Source: Natrinema gelatinilyticum (GTDB lineage: Archaea > Halobacteriota > Halobacteria > Halobacteriales > Natrialbaceae). From it: a stretch of 64,000 bases of DNA. This document shows, piece after piece, positions 27,350-36,297 of the stretch; position 1 is the first letter of the stretch, and every line of letters starts with the position of its first letter. The position numbers and the translations under genes are program-made. The DNA lies in the NCBI RefSeq assembly GCF_024266705.1, contig NZ_CP100756.1:1674001-1738000 (forward strand), in the 5' to 3' direction. The notes under the pieces are model-generated. The model was not told the origin of the DNA, ran no database searches, and saw nothing but the letters and a program-made list of their open reading frames with translations.

Positions 27350-27403
27350 GGCCAACACTGGGTGGAAAAACTGTCTTTCGTCGTCGGAGTGTGGTACGGG
27401 AAA

Positions 27404-28621
27404 ATGACGGCACGAGAACGAGCGGGTCCCCTCAACGGTCTCCGGGTTATCGACATGTCCGGGATGATAAGCGGGGCGTTCGCGACGACGATGATGGGCG
27501 ACTTCGGCGCTGACGTCGTGATGATCGAACATCCGCGGACCGGCGATCCGATCCGGGAGTGGCCACAGAAGACCGAGGACGGGGAATCGTTGGCCTGGAA
27601 ATCGCTCGGGCGAAACAAGCGGTGTATCACGCTCGATCTCGGCTCGGATCGCGGTCGAGAGATCGCCCTCGTCCTGATCGAAGACGCCGACGTCGTCTTC
27701 GAGAACTTCCGTCCCGGCACGATGGAGCGGTGGGGCCTCGGCCCTGACGACGTCCGCGCGGTCAACGAGAAAGCGATCATGGTTCGACTGTCTGGGTACG
27801 GCCAGACCGGGCCGAAATCACAGAAACCTGGATTTGGGACGGTGGCTGAGGGCATCTCCGGCTGGGCACACGCGAACGGCTTCCCCGACCGCGAGCCGCT
27901 GTTGCCCCCGATCAGTCTCGCGGATCTGACCGCGGCGCAGTTCGCGATGCAAGCCACCATGATGGCAATCTTCGAGCGCGACGTCGGCCGCGGCGGGAGT
28001 GGCGAGGGGCAGGTAATCGACGTGTCCCTCACCGAACCGCTCTGGCGGTTGTTCTTCGGCGAGGTCGAAGCCTACGACCGAATGGGCCACGTTCGCGAAC
28101 GGACCGGCAACCGCCACCCGAACACTGCGCCGCGAAACATCTACGAGACCGCCGACGGATACATGACGATGTCCGCATCGAACCAGAAGATCTTCGAACG
28201 CGTCGCCGAGGCGATCAACAGACCCGACCTGGTCGACGATCCGCGGTTCGTGGACAACGAAACCCGCGTCGAGAACTGCGAGCCACTCGACGCGGAAATC
28301 GAGGCGTGGACGAAACAGCGTACCACTGCAGAGGCCATCGAGGCTCTCGAGGCCCACGACGCGATCGTCGGCCCCGTCTACGACATGGCGGACATCGTCG
28401 AGGACGAGCAGTTTCGGGCGCGGGATAGCATCGTCGAGGTCGAGGATCCAGACGTCGGGACGATCAAGACGTTCGCCCCGATTCCGAAGTTCTCGCGAAC
28501 ACCGGGGGAAGTGGAGTTCCTCGGCCCGCAACACGGCGAGCACAACGAGGAGGTCTACCAGGGCGAACTCGGGATGACGGCCGACGAGTACGCGGAACTG
28601 TCCGACGAGGGGATCATCTAG
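27404..28621 (+). CDS. CaiB/BaiF-type (family III) CoA transferase
   Basis: A 405-aa family III CoA transferase moving CoA between carboxylic acids. It has the N-terminal GLRVIDMSGMISGAFATTMM, the CoA-binding region VFENFRPGTMERWGL, SGYGQTGPKS, and the catalytic aspartate D174 in SLADLTAAQFAMQA. The ATG at 27404 (MTARERAGPLNGLRVID) is chosen because the in-frame upstream extension overlaps the promoter. The stop codon is followed directly by the ATG of the DRE-TIM gene, so the two are coupled. It probably activates a mono- or dicarboxylic intermediate of the pathway. Confidence 0.93.
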   Translation: MTARERAGPLNGLRVIDMSGMISGAFATTMMGDFGADVVMIEHPRTGDPIREWPQKTEDGESLAWKSLGRNKRCITLDLGSDRGREIALVLIEDADVVFENFRPGTMERWGLGPDDVRAVNEKAIMVRLSGYGQTGPKSQKPGFGTVAEGISGWAHANGFPDREPLLPPISLADLTAAQFAMQATMMAIFERDVGRGGSGEGQVIDVSLTEPLWRLFFGEVEAYDRMGHVRERTGNRHPNTAPRNIYETADGYMTMSASNQKIFERVAEAINRPDLVDDPRFVDNETRVENCEPLDAEIEAWTKQRTTAEAIEALEAHDAIVGPVYDMADIVEDEQFRARDSIVEVEDPDVGTIKTFAPIPKFSRTPGEVEFLGPQHGEHNEEVYQGELGMTADEYAELSDEGII

Positions 28622-29713
28622 ATGCGCCTGAACGACGTGACGCTCCGGGAGGGCGATCAGATGCCCGGTCGAGCGTACACCGCCGAGCAAAAGATCGAGT
28701 GCGTTCGCGCGCTTGACGACCTCGGCGTTCCGTTCGTCCAACCGGCGTTTCCGGCGACTGGGAAGAAGGATCGAACCGTCGTCGCGGAACTGAGCGGCAC
28801 GACGGATGCCGAAATCGTTGCACTCGCGCGAGCGCTTGAGCGGGACATCGACGCGGCGGTCGATGCGGGCGCTGACGTCGTCGAGACGTTCGTCTCGGTC
28901 TCCGATCGCCATCTCGAGCACCTTCTCGAGACGTCCCGTGAGGAGATGCTGACGATGCTGACCGACGCGGTCGATTACATCGTCGATCGCGGCGTGACAC
29001 CGCACGTCACGCTCGCGGACGCGTTCAGAACGGACCACGAGAAACTCGTCGAGGTCTTCGATGCGATCCCGAACGCGCCGTTCGTCACCCTCGCGGACTC
29101 CGTCGGCGCACGAACGCCCGTCACCGTCACGAGATCGCTCGATCGGCTCGCCGAGGACGTCGACTTCTCGCGCGTCGGCGTCCACTTCCACGACGACATG
29201 GGTTGTGGGACGGCGAACGCGCTGGCTGCGTACCACGCCGGCGTCGCGAAAGCCGACGTGAGCGTCGCATCGCTCGGCGAACGAGCCGGAAACAGCTCGC
29301 TCGAGGAAGTCGTCGTCGCCTGCGCCGTCGACCTCGGCGACGACCTCGGCATCCGAACGGACGAACTCGTTCCCGTCTGCCGATCCGTACTCGACACGCT
29401 CGGCGAGGAGTACGGCGACCGCAAGGCGGTCCTCGGCGCGGAGATATCCGAACACGAGTCGGGCATTCACACCGCGGCGATGCTCAGTGATCCCGCCACG
29501 CTCGAGCCGTTCGATCCCGCGGCCTTCGGCGGCGAGCGTCGACTCGTGTTCGGCGCGGCGACGGGGAACGACGGCGCGCGTAAACTCCTCGAACGCGCGG
29601 ACGCGGCAGTCACCGACGAGACGCTTTCAGTGTTCAAATCGAGGTTGGCCGAACGCGGTCCGCTCGACCTGGACGAGGCGCTGACGCTCGCGAGAAACGA
29701 GTTCGGCGACTGA
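28622..29713 (+). CDS. DRE-TIM metallolyase (LeuA/homocitrate-synthase-like aldolase)
   Basis: A 363-aa DRE-TIM barrel enzyme catalysing Claisen-type condensation or retro-cleavage of a CoA ester. It has N-terminal LNDVTLREGDQMPG (D5, R9, E10), metal ligands H188 and H190 in VHFHDDMGCGTANA, then LGERAGNSSLEEVV, and EISEHESGIHTAAML near the C-terminus. Sequence style is closer to isopropylmalate/homocitrate synthase than to HMG-CoA lyase, but the C-terminal leucine-regulatory domain is missing. Zero spacing from the CoA-transferase stop suggests it acts on that enzyme's thioester. A specific reaction cannot be assigned. Confidence 0.85.
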   Translation: MRLNDVTLREGDQMPGRAYTAEQKIECVRALDDLGVPFVQPAFPATGKKDRTVVAELSGTTDAEIVALARALERDIDAAVDAGADVVETFVSVSDRHLEHLLETSREEMLTMLTDAVDYIVDRGVTPHVTLADAFRTDHEKLVEVFDAIPNAPFVTLADSVGARTPVTVTRSLDRLAEDVDFSRVGVHFHDDMGCGTANALAAYHAGVAKADVSVASLGERAGNSSLEEVVVACAVDLGDDLGIRTDELVPVCRSVLDTLGEEYGDRKAVLGAEISEHESGIHTAAMLSDPATLEPFDPAAFGGERRLVFGAATGNDGARKLLERADAAVTDETLSVFKSRLAERGPLDLDEALTLARNEFGD

Positions 29714-29855
29714 TCGCCGATCGGGCCACTGGAGGCCTCCTATCAGTTCCCGATGAGTCCTCCGCCGGCCCGCCGTTACGCCCTCCATTGGTTGGGTATT
29801 TTTTGGAAAACGTTATTCTGTGTGGGTGAGTAGCACACGAACGACGGCTGGCCAG

Positions 29856-30497
29856 ATGTTTCAAGCCGAAATTCACCTCCAGCAGGAGAAACCGTGCGTG
29901 CTCAACGACTTCGCGGACCACTTCGATACGTCGTTCGACATCGTCATCGAGGAACTCCACGATCATCTCGTTACCTTCACCATCCGGGTCGGAGACCCCC
30001 GAAGCGGGTACCTCGAGTTCTTCAGAGAGTCGGAACAGGTCGAGCACGTCGAGCGTCTCGACGAAGTCAGCTACCTCATTACGAAGACGTCGTGCGGAGC
30101 ATACTCCGCCATCGACCGGAATCACGGCGTTCTCCGGCGGCAAAGCCGCGTCCTCGCTGATCGCCGCGTCTACACGGTCCTGTTCTTCCGTCGGGAGGAC
30201 CTGCAGGCCATGATCGACGATTTCAATCGGATCGGAACTGTCACGCTCGGAAAGCTCACCGAGTTCGAGGAGTCGAAATCGATGCTCACGGACCGGCAAC
30301 TCGAGGTCGTCACGTGTGCCCTCGAGGAGGGATACTTCGAGTGGCCGCGACGGATCAGCAGCGAAGAACTCGCCGACGAGTTAGACATCAGTCGGACGAC
30401 GGCGCTCGAACACCTCCGCAAAGCGCAGTCGAAGCTGCTCACCAGCGCCATCGAGGAGAATAGCCACCTGACCTCGCCCGGCCGCACCGAACCGTAG
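29856..30497 (+). CDS. Bat-type HTH regulator of the catabolic cluster
   Basis: A 213-aa regulator with an N-terminal BAT-like sensor region (MFQAEIHLQQEKPCVLNDFA) and a C-terminal HTH_10 domain (LTDRQLEVVTCALEEGYFEW, then ELADELDISRTTALEHLRKA). The ATG at 29856 is preferred; a GTG at 29820 would add 12 residues. It lies 142 bp after the DRE-TIM gene on the same strand, with AT-rich DNA (TATTTTTTGG) between. Regulation of the divergent hyu and CoA-transferase operons is the natural inference. Confidence 0.85.
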   Translation: MFQAEIHLQQEKPCVLNDFADHFDTSFDIVIEELHDHLVTFTIRVGDPRSGYLEFFRESEQVEHVERLDEVSYLITKTSCGAYSAIDRNHGVLRRQSRVLADRRVYTVLFFRREDLQAMIDDFNRIGTVTLGKLTEFEESKSMLTDRQLEVVTCALEEGYFEWPRRISSEELADELDISRTTALEHLRKAQSKLLTSAIEENSHLTSPGRTEP

Positions 30498-30571
30498 GAT
30501 CTGATGCGGCCGGCGGGTCACGCGTCGGCCGGAGCCACACGTTCAATACCCGCTCGCCCGAAGTCGAGCGT

Positions 30572-31129
30572 ATGCGATTGTTCGTCAGCGTGGACCTTCC
30601 CGAGGACCTCGCGGGACCGGTCGCCGACGTACAGGACGAATTCGCCGACGCGAGTGGCCTGAACTTCACCGATCCGGAGCAGGCCCACATCACGATGAAA
30701 TTCCTCGGCGACGTCGATTCGGACCGGCTCCCTGCCATAGAGCGGGAACTCGAGGCTGCGGTCGACGACGCCGATGTCGAGCCGTTTACCGCCCGCTACG
30801 GCGGATTGGGTGTGTTCCCGAGCCTCGAGTACATCAGCGTCGTCTGGCTGGGTGTCGAGGAGGGCGGCGACGAACTCACACGGCTCCACGAGGCCATCGA
30901 GGCCCGGACGACGGCGATGGGTTTCGACCCGGAGGGGCACGATTTCACGCCTCACGTGACGCTCGCACGGATGGATCACGCCGGCGGAAAACAACTCGTA
31001 CAGGACGTCGTTCGAACTCGCGATCCGACGGTCGGCAAAACGACCGTCGAGCAGGTCCGGCTCACGGAAAGCACCCTGACGCCCGACGGATCAGTCTACT
31101 CGACGGTCGAGTCGTTCCCGCTCGAGTGA
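30572..31129 (+). CDS. thpR: RNA 2',3'-cyclic phosphodiesterase (LigT/ThpR)
   Basis: A 185-aa 2H phosphoesterase that opens 2',3'-cyclic phosphate RNA ends. It has two HxTx motifs: HITM with H39 and T41, and HVTL with H128 and T130. The start MRLFVSVDLPEDL is canonical. It is monocistronic; neighbours are unrelated. Confidence 0.93.
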   Translation: MRLFVSVDLPEDLAGPVADVQDEFADASGLNFTDPEQAHITMKFLGDVDSDRLPAIERELEAAVDDADVEPFTARYGGLGVFPSLEYISVVWLGVEEGGDELTRLHEAIEARTTAMGFDPEGHDFTPHVTLARMDHAGGKQLVQDVVRTRDPTVGKTTVEQVRLTESTLTPDGSVYSTVESFPLE

Positions 31130-31338
31130 CGTTCCTGCTCGAGAACGGGAGTGGACGCAACTCGAATCCGCGAGGATCGGCCCAGTAGTGGATTGCGACC
31201 GGCTGAGTGCTCGCCCCCATTCGATTTTCGAGGCGAGACTGTTCACTGCGCCGACCGATTACGACACCAGCCCGTATTGTAATCGGGACCTACGGCGCTG
31301 GGTATAATAGTGGCCACTACCGTAGCGAGTGCGAGACG

Positions 31339-32319
31339 ATGCCCGACGACCGCCTCTCTATCAGCGCCGACAGTCGGTGGCGCGTAACCCGCCGGGAGGC
31401 CCTCGCTGCGGTCGGCGGGTCGGCCGTTTCGGTCTGGACCGGCAGTGACACGAGCAGTGGTACCGCCGTCGATACAGAGACGACCGCCGGTCACCGGGAC
31501 GGGCTGGTTCGGATTCGCGTCTATCCCGATGCCGTCCCGTTCCGGGCGCGGTTGCGGTACGGGCTCGGGGACCTGCGCGGGAACTGGCCGACTCCGTTTC
31601 GAGACGCGCTCGCGGCTATCGAATCCGCATTCGAGCACGTCCTCGCCTACGCTCGCGAGCGCTCCCGACTCGAGGACCTGGTGGTTCGGGTCGACCGCGC
31701 CTCTCCGATTCGCGTTCCGCCCTCCACCACGTCGCTTTCGGCCGATGCGGTTCTTCCATCGCTCGAGGCGCTCCTCCGACGCTTTCGCGAACGGGTGCAG
31801 AGCCGAGGCGCGCTCACTGGACGGACCTGTCACGTGCTTCTGTGCTGGTCGCCGCTCAACTACCGCGTCGGGTACGGTGGGACGCTAGCACCGAATTCGG
31901 TTACCGGCATGGACGACGGTGGAGACGGCGATGCACTGACGGTCGCGAACGTCGGCGCGACCGAGGTCTGGGACTCGAGGCCGGTGACGCAGAATATCGC
32001 GATCCACGAGACGCTGCACACCTTTCTCTCGGACGACGTCGTTCGATCGATCGGCAACGCGTACTGCGACCACGAACTCGGGACGGCCGTCCGAACGGCC
32101 CAGAATACCCTGCGAATCTCACCGATGGCGACCGCCTACGCCGGTCCGAACCGGATCGGCGGCGGGACGCGATTTCACGGCACTGGCTGTTACGATCACG
32201 ACCGCTTCGTTCGCCACGATGGACACGACGGAATCGAGAACTGGGTCTACACGACCGAACCCAGTGACGCTACCCAGGAGGGTGTGACCCGCTACCTCGA
32301 GCGTCGGTTCGAGCGCTGA
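31339..32319 (+). CDS. Secreted HExxH-type putative metalloprotease
   Basis: A 326-aa protein with a Tat-like N-terminus ([20 protein letters not shown]) and a zincin-type motif IHETLHTFL (HETLH) at about residues 221-225. Several Cys and His residues follow ([25 protein letters not shown]). Similar haloarchaeal proteins are uncharacterised; proteolysis is inferred from the motif alone. ATG 31339 is chosen because the Tat signal starts soon after it; the frame is open further upstream without signal-like sequence. Confidence 0.65.
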   Translation: MPDDRLSISADSRWRVTRREALAAVGGSAVSVWTGSDTSSGTAVDTETTAGHRDGLVRIRVYPDAVPFRARLRYGLGDLRGNWPTPFRDALAAIESAFEHVLAYARERSRLEDLVVRVDRASPIRVPPSTTSLSADAVLPSLEALLRRFRERVQSRGALTGRTCHVLLCWSPLNYRVGYGGTLAPNSVTGMDDGGDGDALTVANVGATEVWDSRPVTQNIAIHETLHTFLSDDVVRSIGNAYCDHELGTAVRTAQNTLRISPMATAYAGPNRIGGGTRFHGTGCYDHDRFVRHDGHDGIENWVYTTEPSDATQEGVTRYLERRFER

Positions 32320-32462
32320 CGGTCTTCCGCGAGCCTCGGTTCTCGATCGATGGCTGTCCACGAACGGGTCTGAACGGTCCGGCATCCGGCCGGTTCGGGA
32401 CTCTTACCGGTCTCTGCAAGATGGACAAGATTTTAAGCCAGCGTGGGCTACGTTCGGCCACT

Positions 32463-32615
32463 ATGGGTAAGAAATCGAAGGGCAAGAAGAAGCGTCTTGC
32501 CAAACTCGAGAACCAGAACAGCCGCGTGCCGGCCTGGGTCATGATGAAGACTGACATGGACGTCCAGCGCAACCCGAAGCGACGCAACTGGCGGCGCAAC
32601 GACACTGACGAATAA
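32463..32615 (+). CDS. rpl39e: Ribosomal protein eL39
   Basis: A 50-aa, Lys/Arg-rich protein ([43 protein letters not shown]), the complete eL39 of the large subunit. ATG 32463 is the only start giving the conserved N-terminus. A TATA-like TTTTAAG lies about 28 bp upstream (32432-32439), implying a leaderless mRNA. The next gene, eL31, starts 2 bp after the stop. Confidence 0.97.
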   Translation: MGKKSKGKKKRLAKLENQNSRVPAWVMMKTDMDVQRNPKRRNWRRNDTDE

Positions 32616-32617
32616 TC

Positions 32618-32896
32618 ATGAGTGCCAGTGATTTCGAGGAACGCGTCGTAACCGTTCCCCTGCGTGACGTCAAGAAAGGCGCGAACCACGAGGCCGCAGA
32701 TTACGCGATGCGACTCGTCCGCGAACACCTCGCGAAACACTTCGCGGTCGACGAGGCGGCCATCCGACTGGATCCCTCGATCAACGAAACCGTCTGGTCC
32801 AACGGGCGCTCGAACCCGCCGCGGAAACTACGCGTCCGTGCGGCCCGCTTCGACGAGGAGGGTGAAGCCGTCGTCGAGGCCGAGGTCGCCGACTAA
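32618..32896 (+). CDS. rpl31e: Ribosomal protein eL31
   Basis: A 92-aa eL31 homologue with the family core [20 protein letters not shown] and [20 protein letters not shown]. It is the second gene of the eL39-eL31-eIF6 operon, a standard archaeal arrangement, with 2 bp between genes on both sides. Confidence 0.97.
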   Translation: MSASDFEERVVTVPLRDVKKGANHEAADYAMRLVREHLAKHFAVDEAAIRLDPSINETVWSNGRSNPPRKLRVRAARFDEEGEAVVEAEVAD

Positions 32897-32898
32897 AC

Positions 32899-33564
32899 TT
32901 GCAACGCCTCGCCTTCGCCGGATCGTCTTACGTCGGCGTCTTCGCCTGTGCGACGGATGCGTACGTACTCGTTCGCCCCGACGTCGCCGAGGATGTCGTC
33001 GCCGACCTCACCGACGAACTCGAGGTGCCCGCCATCCTGACGACCGTCGGCGGTTCCTCGACAGTCGGAGCCCTCTCGACGGGTAACGAGAACGGTCTGC
33101 TCGTCAGTTCGCGCGTCCTCGAGTACGAACGTGAGACGCTCGAGGCGGAGGTCGACGTCCCCGTCACCGAACTGCCGGGCACCATCAATGCCGCCGGTAA
33201 CGTCGTACTCGCGAACGACTACGGCGCCTACGTCCACCCGGACCTGTCCCGCGATGCAATGCAGATCGTCGAGGACACGCTCGAGGTGCCCGTCGAACGG
33301 GGCGACCTCGCCGGCGTCAGGACCGTGGGAACGGCGGCGGTGGCGAACAACACGGGCGTTCTTTGCCATCCGAAGGCGACCGACGAGGAACTCGACGCCC
33401 TCGAAGCCGTTCTGGACGTCCGGGCGGACGTGGGCACGATCAACTACGGCGCGCCGCTGGTCGGGTCCGGACTCGTCGCGAACGAGGCGGGCTACGTCGT
33501 CGGCGAGGAGACGACCGGTCCCGAACTGGGGCGGATCGAGGATGCGCTCGGCTACTTAGACTGA
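32899..33564 (+). CDS. eif6: Translation initiation factor 6 (ribosome anti-association factor)
   Basis: A 221-aa aIF6 that binds the large subunit (uL14) and prevents premature subunit joining. It shows the pseudo-fivefold repeat motifs, e.g. [16 protein letters not shown] and [20 protein letters not shown]. The start is TTG at 32899, the only start that aligns with the family N-terminus ([14 protein letters not shown]). It is the third gene of the eL39-eL31-eIF6 operon. Confidence 0.95.
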   Translation: MQRLAFAGSSYVGVFACATDAYVLVRPDVAEDVVADLTDELEVPAILTTVGGSSTVGALSTGNENGLLVSSRVLEYERETLEAEVDVPVTELPGTINAAGNVVLANDYGAYVHPDLSRDAMQIVEDTLEVPVERGDLAGVRTVGTAAVANNTGVLCHPKATDEELDALEAVLDVRADVGTINYGAPLVGSGLVANEAGYVVGEETTGPELGRIEDALGYLD

Positions 33565-33633
33565 CCGTGTCACTCGGTTCTCGAGGCCTGTTTTCGCTCT
33601 CCGATCCGAGGCGATCGAACCGATCCGTCCTTG

Positions 33634-33714
33634 ATACGGACTACTGTACGTCATTGCCGGTGCAACCGCGACCGTCCTGCGGTTGCACTGGTACATCGTT
33701 ACAGCAGATCGTAT
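33634..33714 (+). repeat. Repeat-B copy 2 (81-bp imperfect palindrome)
   Basis: Same ends and layout as copies at 13990 and 63064. Its inner stem (CCGGTGCAACCGC against GCGGTTGCACTGG) pairs fully if one G-T pair is allowed, better than in the other copies. It lies between the convergent eIF6 and ASCH genes. Confidence 0.9.
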
Positions 33715-33783
33715 GAGTCGATGGGCCACCGGACCCGACAGTGCGCCAGCTTCGATCGGCTCGGAATCGCCACCAGCGGTTCA

Positions 33784-34095
33784 CTATCGTCGCTCGAACC
33801 GGTGGCGAACGACCTCGCTCTCGTCGTTCCACTCGAAGTTCTCGTGGGCCCGTTCGAGCAAGCGTTCGTAGGCCTCGAGGTCTCCCATTCCTTCGGCCCG
33901 GGCGTCTTCGTCGGTCAGATCGCCGAGCGTGCGCTCGCGGACGTCGGTTACCTCGAAGATCGTTCCGTCGATCGCGAACGTGTCTCCCTCCTCGGCGTAC
34001 TGGTGGCCGCGGTGGATCTGCGAGATTTCACCCTCGAGCGCTTGCGTTCGCATTCGATCGCTTGGTAACAGGTCGCCGGGATCGAGTTCGGTCAT
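33784..34095 (-). CDS. ASCH-domain protein
   Basis: A 103-aa ASCH (PUA-related) domain protein: LLPSDRMRTQALEGEISQIH, EEGDTFAIDGTIFEVTDVRE and LTDEDARAEGMGDLEAYERL. ASCH domains bind RNA or act as small amidohydrolases on modified cytidine; which applies here is unknown. It is convergent with the eIF6 operon, separated by repeat-B copy 2. Confidence 0.8.
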   Translation of the reverse strand: MTELDPGDLLPSDRMRTQALEGEISQIHRGHQYAEEGDTFAIDGTIFEVTDVRERTLGDLTDEDARAEGMGDLEAYERLLERAHENFEWNDESEVVRHRFERR

Positions 34096-34251
34096 GTCCG
34101 CCGGTTCGTCGCGGATCGGTAAAATCGTTCACCCTCCGTTCGTCGGGGGGCAGCCAAACGGGTGACGGCCGGGTTCTCTCGTTCGGCTGGCGGCGCCGAC
34201 GCGTCAAACTGGAAGGGAAGATTCTTCCGACTGCCTGCCGGAGGGATAGGC

Positions 34252-34428
34252 ATGAGTCAATTCACGGTCAGTGGTCGGTTCAAGAGTCGCGACGGCTACG
34301 CGCCGTTCGAGACGACCATCGACGCCGAAAACGAGAACGTCGCCCGCGAACACGCCTTTTCCCAACTGGGGGGGCGGCACGGGCTCAAGCGGACCGAAAT
34401 CGAACTCGACGAGGTGTCCGAGCGATGA
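34252..34428 (+). CDS. rpl18a: Ribosomal protein L18Ae (LX)
   Basis: A 58-aa LX protein (MSQFTVSGRFKSRDGYAPFE, HAFSQLGGRHGLKRTEIELD). ATG 34252 is the only start with the family N-terminus. It overlaps the prefoldin gene by 4 bp (ATGA). The LX-prefoldin alpha-ftsY order is conserved in haloarchaea. Confidence 0.93.
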   Translation: MSQFTVSGRFKSRDGYAPFETTIDAENENVAREHAFSQLGGRHGLKRTEIELDEVSER

Positions 34429-34874
34429 GTCAACAACAACTGCAGCAACTGTCCCAGGAGCTCCAGGAAATCGACGAACAGATCGAGGCCCTTCGAAGCA
34501 ACGTCGAGGCTATTCAACAGGAGAAGACCGAAGCCGACGAAGCCATCGAGGCCCTCGACTCGCTCGAGACTGATTCGACCGTGCAGGTGCCGGTCGGTGG
34601 CGGCGCATACCTCCGGGCGACCATCGAGGACATCGACGAAGTGATCGTCGACCTCGGCGCTGATTACGCCGCAGAGTTCGAAGAGGACGACGCCGTCGAC
34701 GTCCTCGAGAACAAAAAGGATCGGCTCGACGACCGTATCGACGACATCAACGAGGATATCGCAGAACTCGAGACCGAGAGCAGCGAACTCGAACAGCAGG
34801 CCCAGCAGATCCAACAGCAGGCGATGCAACAGCAGATGCAGCAGATGGGCCAGGGCCAGGGCCCCGACGAGTAA
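34425..34874 (+). CDS. pfdA: Prefoldin subunit alpha
   Basis: A 149-aa prefoldin alpha: N-terminal coiled coil (LQQLSQELQEIDEQIEALRS), central beta hairpins around VQVPVGGGAYLRATI, and a C-terminal coiled coil ending in a Gln/Met-rich tail. With prefoldin beta (not in this window) it forms the hexameric chaperone that hands nascent chains to the thermosome. Start ATG 34425 overlaps the LX stop; the much longer open frame upstream is an LX shadow. Confidence 0.93.
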   Translation: MSQQQLQQLSQELQEIDEQIEALRSNVEAIQQEKTEADEAIEALDSLETDSTVQVPVGGGAYLRATIEDIDEVIVDLGADYAAEFEEDDAVDVLENKKDRLDDRIDDINEDIAELETESSELEQQAQQIQQQAMQQQMQQMGQGQGPDE

Positions 34875-34898
34875 CGCGTCGGTCCTCACTCGACTCCC

Positions 34899-36218
34899 AT
34901 GTTCGATAATCTGAAGGAGAAATTTGGAAGCTTCCGTGAAGACGCCGAAGAAGCTGCCGAAGAGAAGGCCGAAGAACTCGACGAAGCGGAACTCGAGGAC
35001 GTCGATTCCCCCGATTCCGCCTCGCCATCGACGGAGACGGAGACGGAGACGGAAGCCGCCGAAACTGCCCGCGATCTGGCGGAGGGCCGAACACCAGAGA
35101 CTGTGACTGCGGCGACGGCTGACACCGAAGCCGAAGCCGACCTCGAGTCGGGCGCCGCTGCAGGCCAGGAACCGACGGCGAACGAACGGTCGGCCCCAGC
35201 CGAGACCAGTTTCGTCGAGGAATCCGACGAACCGGAGACAGAGTTGGACGAAACGGCCGCCGACGAGGACGAGACGGCCGACGATGACGAAGCCAAAACC
35301 GGAGACGAAAGCGATAATAACGGTTCTTCGACCGGGTTCGGTGCCAAAGCACGCTCTCTCGTGAAGGGGAAGTTCGTCATCGAGGAAGAGGACCTCGAGG
35401 GCCCGTTGCACGAACTCGAGCTGGCGTTGCTCTCGAGCGACGTCGAGATGGGTGTCGCCGAAGAGATTCTCGACAACATCCGCGGCGAGTTGATCGGCGA
35501 GACGCGGACCTTTACGACCTCGACGGGCGAAGTCGTCGAAGAGGCGCTACACGATGCGATCTACGACGTGATCAGTGTCGGCCAGTTCGACTTCGATGAG
35601 CGGATCGCGATCGAGGACAGACCCGTCACCATCATCTTCACCGGCGTCAACGGCGTCGGAAAGACTACGTCGATCGCCAAGATGAGCCGGTACTTCGAGG
35701 AGCGAGGATACTCGACCGTGATGGCAAACGGTGATACCTACCGCGCGGGAGCCAACGAGCAGATTCAGGAACACGCCAACGCCCTGGACACGAAGTGCAT
35801 CAGTCACGAACAGGGCGGCGATCCCGCGGCGGTGCTGTACGACGCCGTCGAATACGCGGCGGCCAACGACGTCGACATCGTCCTCGGTGACACCGCAGGT
35901 CGACTCCACACCAACGAGGGATTGATGGACCAGCTCGAGAAGATCGATCGCGTCGTCGGTCCGGATATGACGCTGTTCGTCGACGAAGCGGTCGCCGGCC
36001 AGGACGCGGTCAATCGCGCGCGCGAATTCGACGAAGCCGCCGAAATCGACGGGGCGATCCTGACGAAAGCCGACGCCGATTCCAACGGCGGTGCCGCGAT
36101 TTCGGTCGCCCACGTCACCGGGAAACCGATCCTGTTTCTTGGAGTCGGACAGGGCTACGACGACCTGGAGCGGTTCGACCCGGACGAAATGGTCGAGCGA
36201 CTGCTCGCCGACGAGTAA
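34899..36218 (+). CDS. ftsY: Signal recognition particle receptor FtsY
   Basis: A 439-aa SRP GTPase. A very acidic, low-complexity N-terminal A domain (residues about 10-145, with repeated TETE) precedes the N domain and the G domain: G1 GVNGVGKT (249-256), the DGDTYRAGANEQ-type insertion-box region (ANGDTYRAGANEQ), DTAGR and TKADADSNGG. It docks ribosome-SRP complexes at the membrane with Ffh, encoded 20 kb away. It is 24 bp after pfdA. Confidence 0.95.
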   Translation: MFDNLKEKFGSFREDAEEAAEEKAEELDEAELEDVDSPDSASPSTETETETEAAETARDLAEGRTPETVTAATADTEAEADLESGAAAGQEPTANERSAPAETSFVEESDEPETELDETAADEDETADDDEAKTGDESDNNGSSTGFGAKARSLVKGKFVIEEEDLEGPLHELELALLSSDVEMGVAEEILDNIRGELIGETRTFTTSTGEVVEEALHDAIYDVISVGQFDFDERIAIEDRPVTIIFTGVNGVGKTTSIAKMSRYFEERGYSTVMANGDTYRAGANEQIQEHANALDTKCISHEQGGDPAAVLYDAVEYAAANDVDIVLGDTAGRLHTNEGLMDQLEKIDRVVGPDMTLFVDEAVAGQDAVNRAREFDEAAEIDGAILTKADADSNGGAAISVAHVTGKPILFLGVGQGYDDLERFDPDEMVERLLADE

Positions 36219-36297
36219 GGCGGTCCCAGTCGATCAGCGCCCCTTCAGGTGTCTGCCATTTCGGAAGACACTTACTGTCCGTCTGAGACGTTCTTGT

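Noticed and set aside
35030..35060. GAGACG triplet-like repeats as a microsatellite
   Set aside because: They encode the acidic low-complexity A domain of FtsY, normal for haloarchaeal FtsY.
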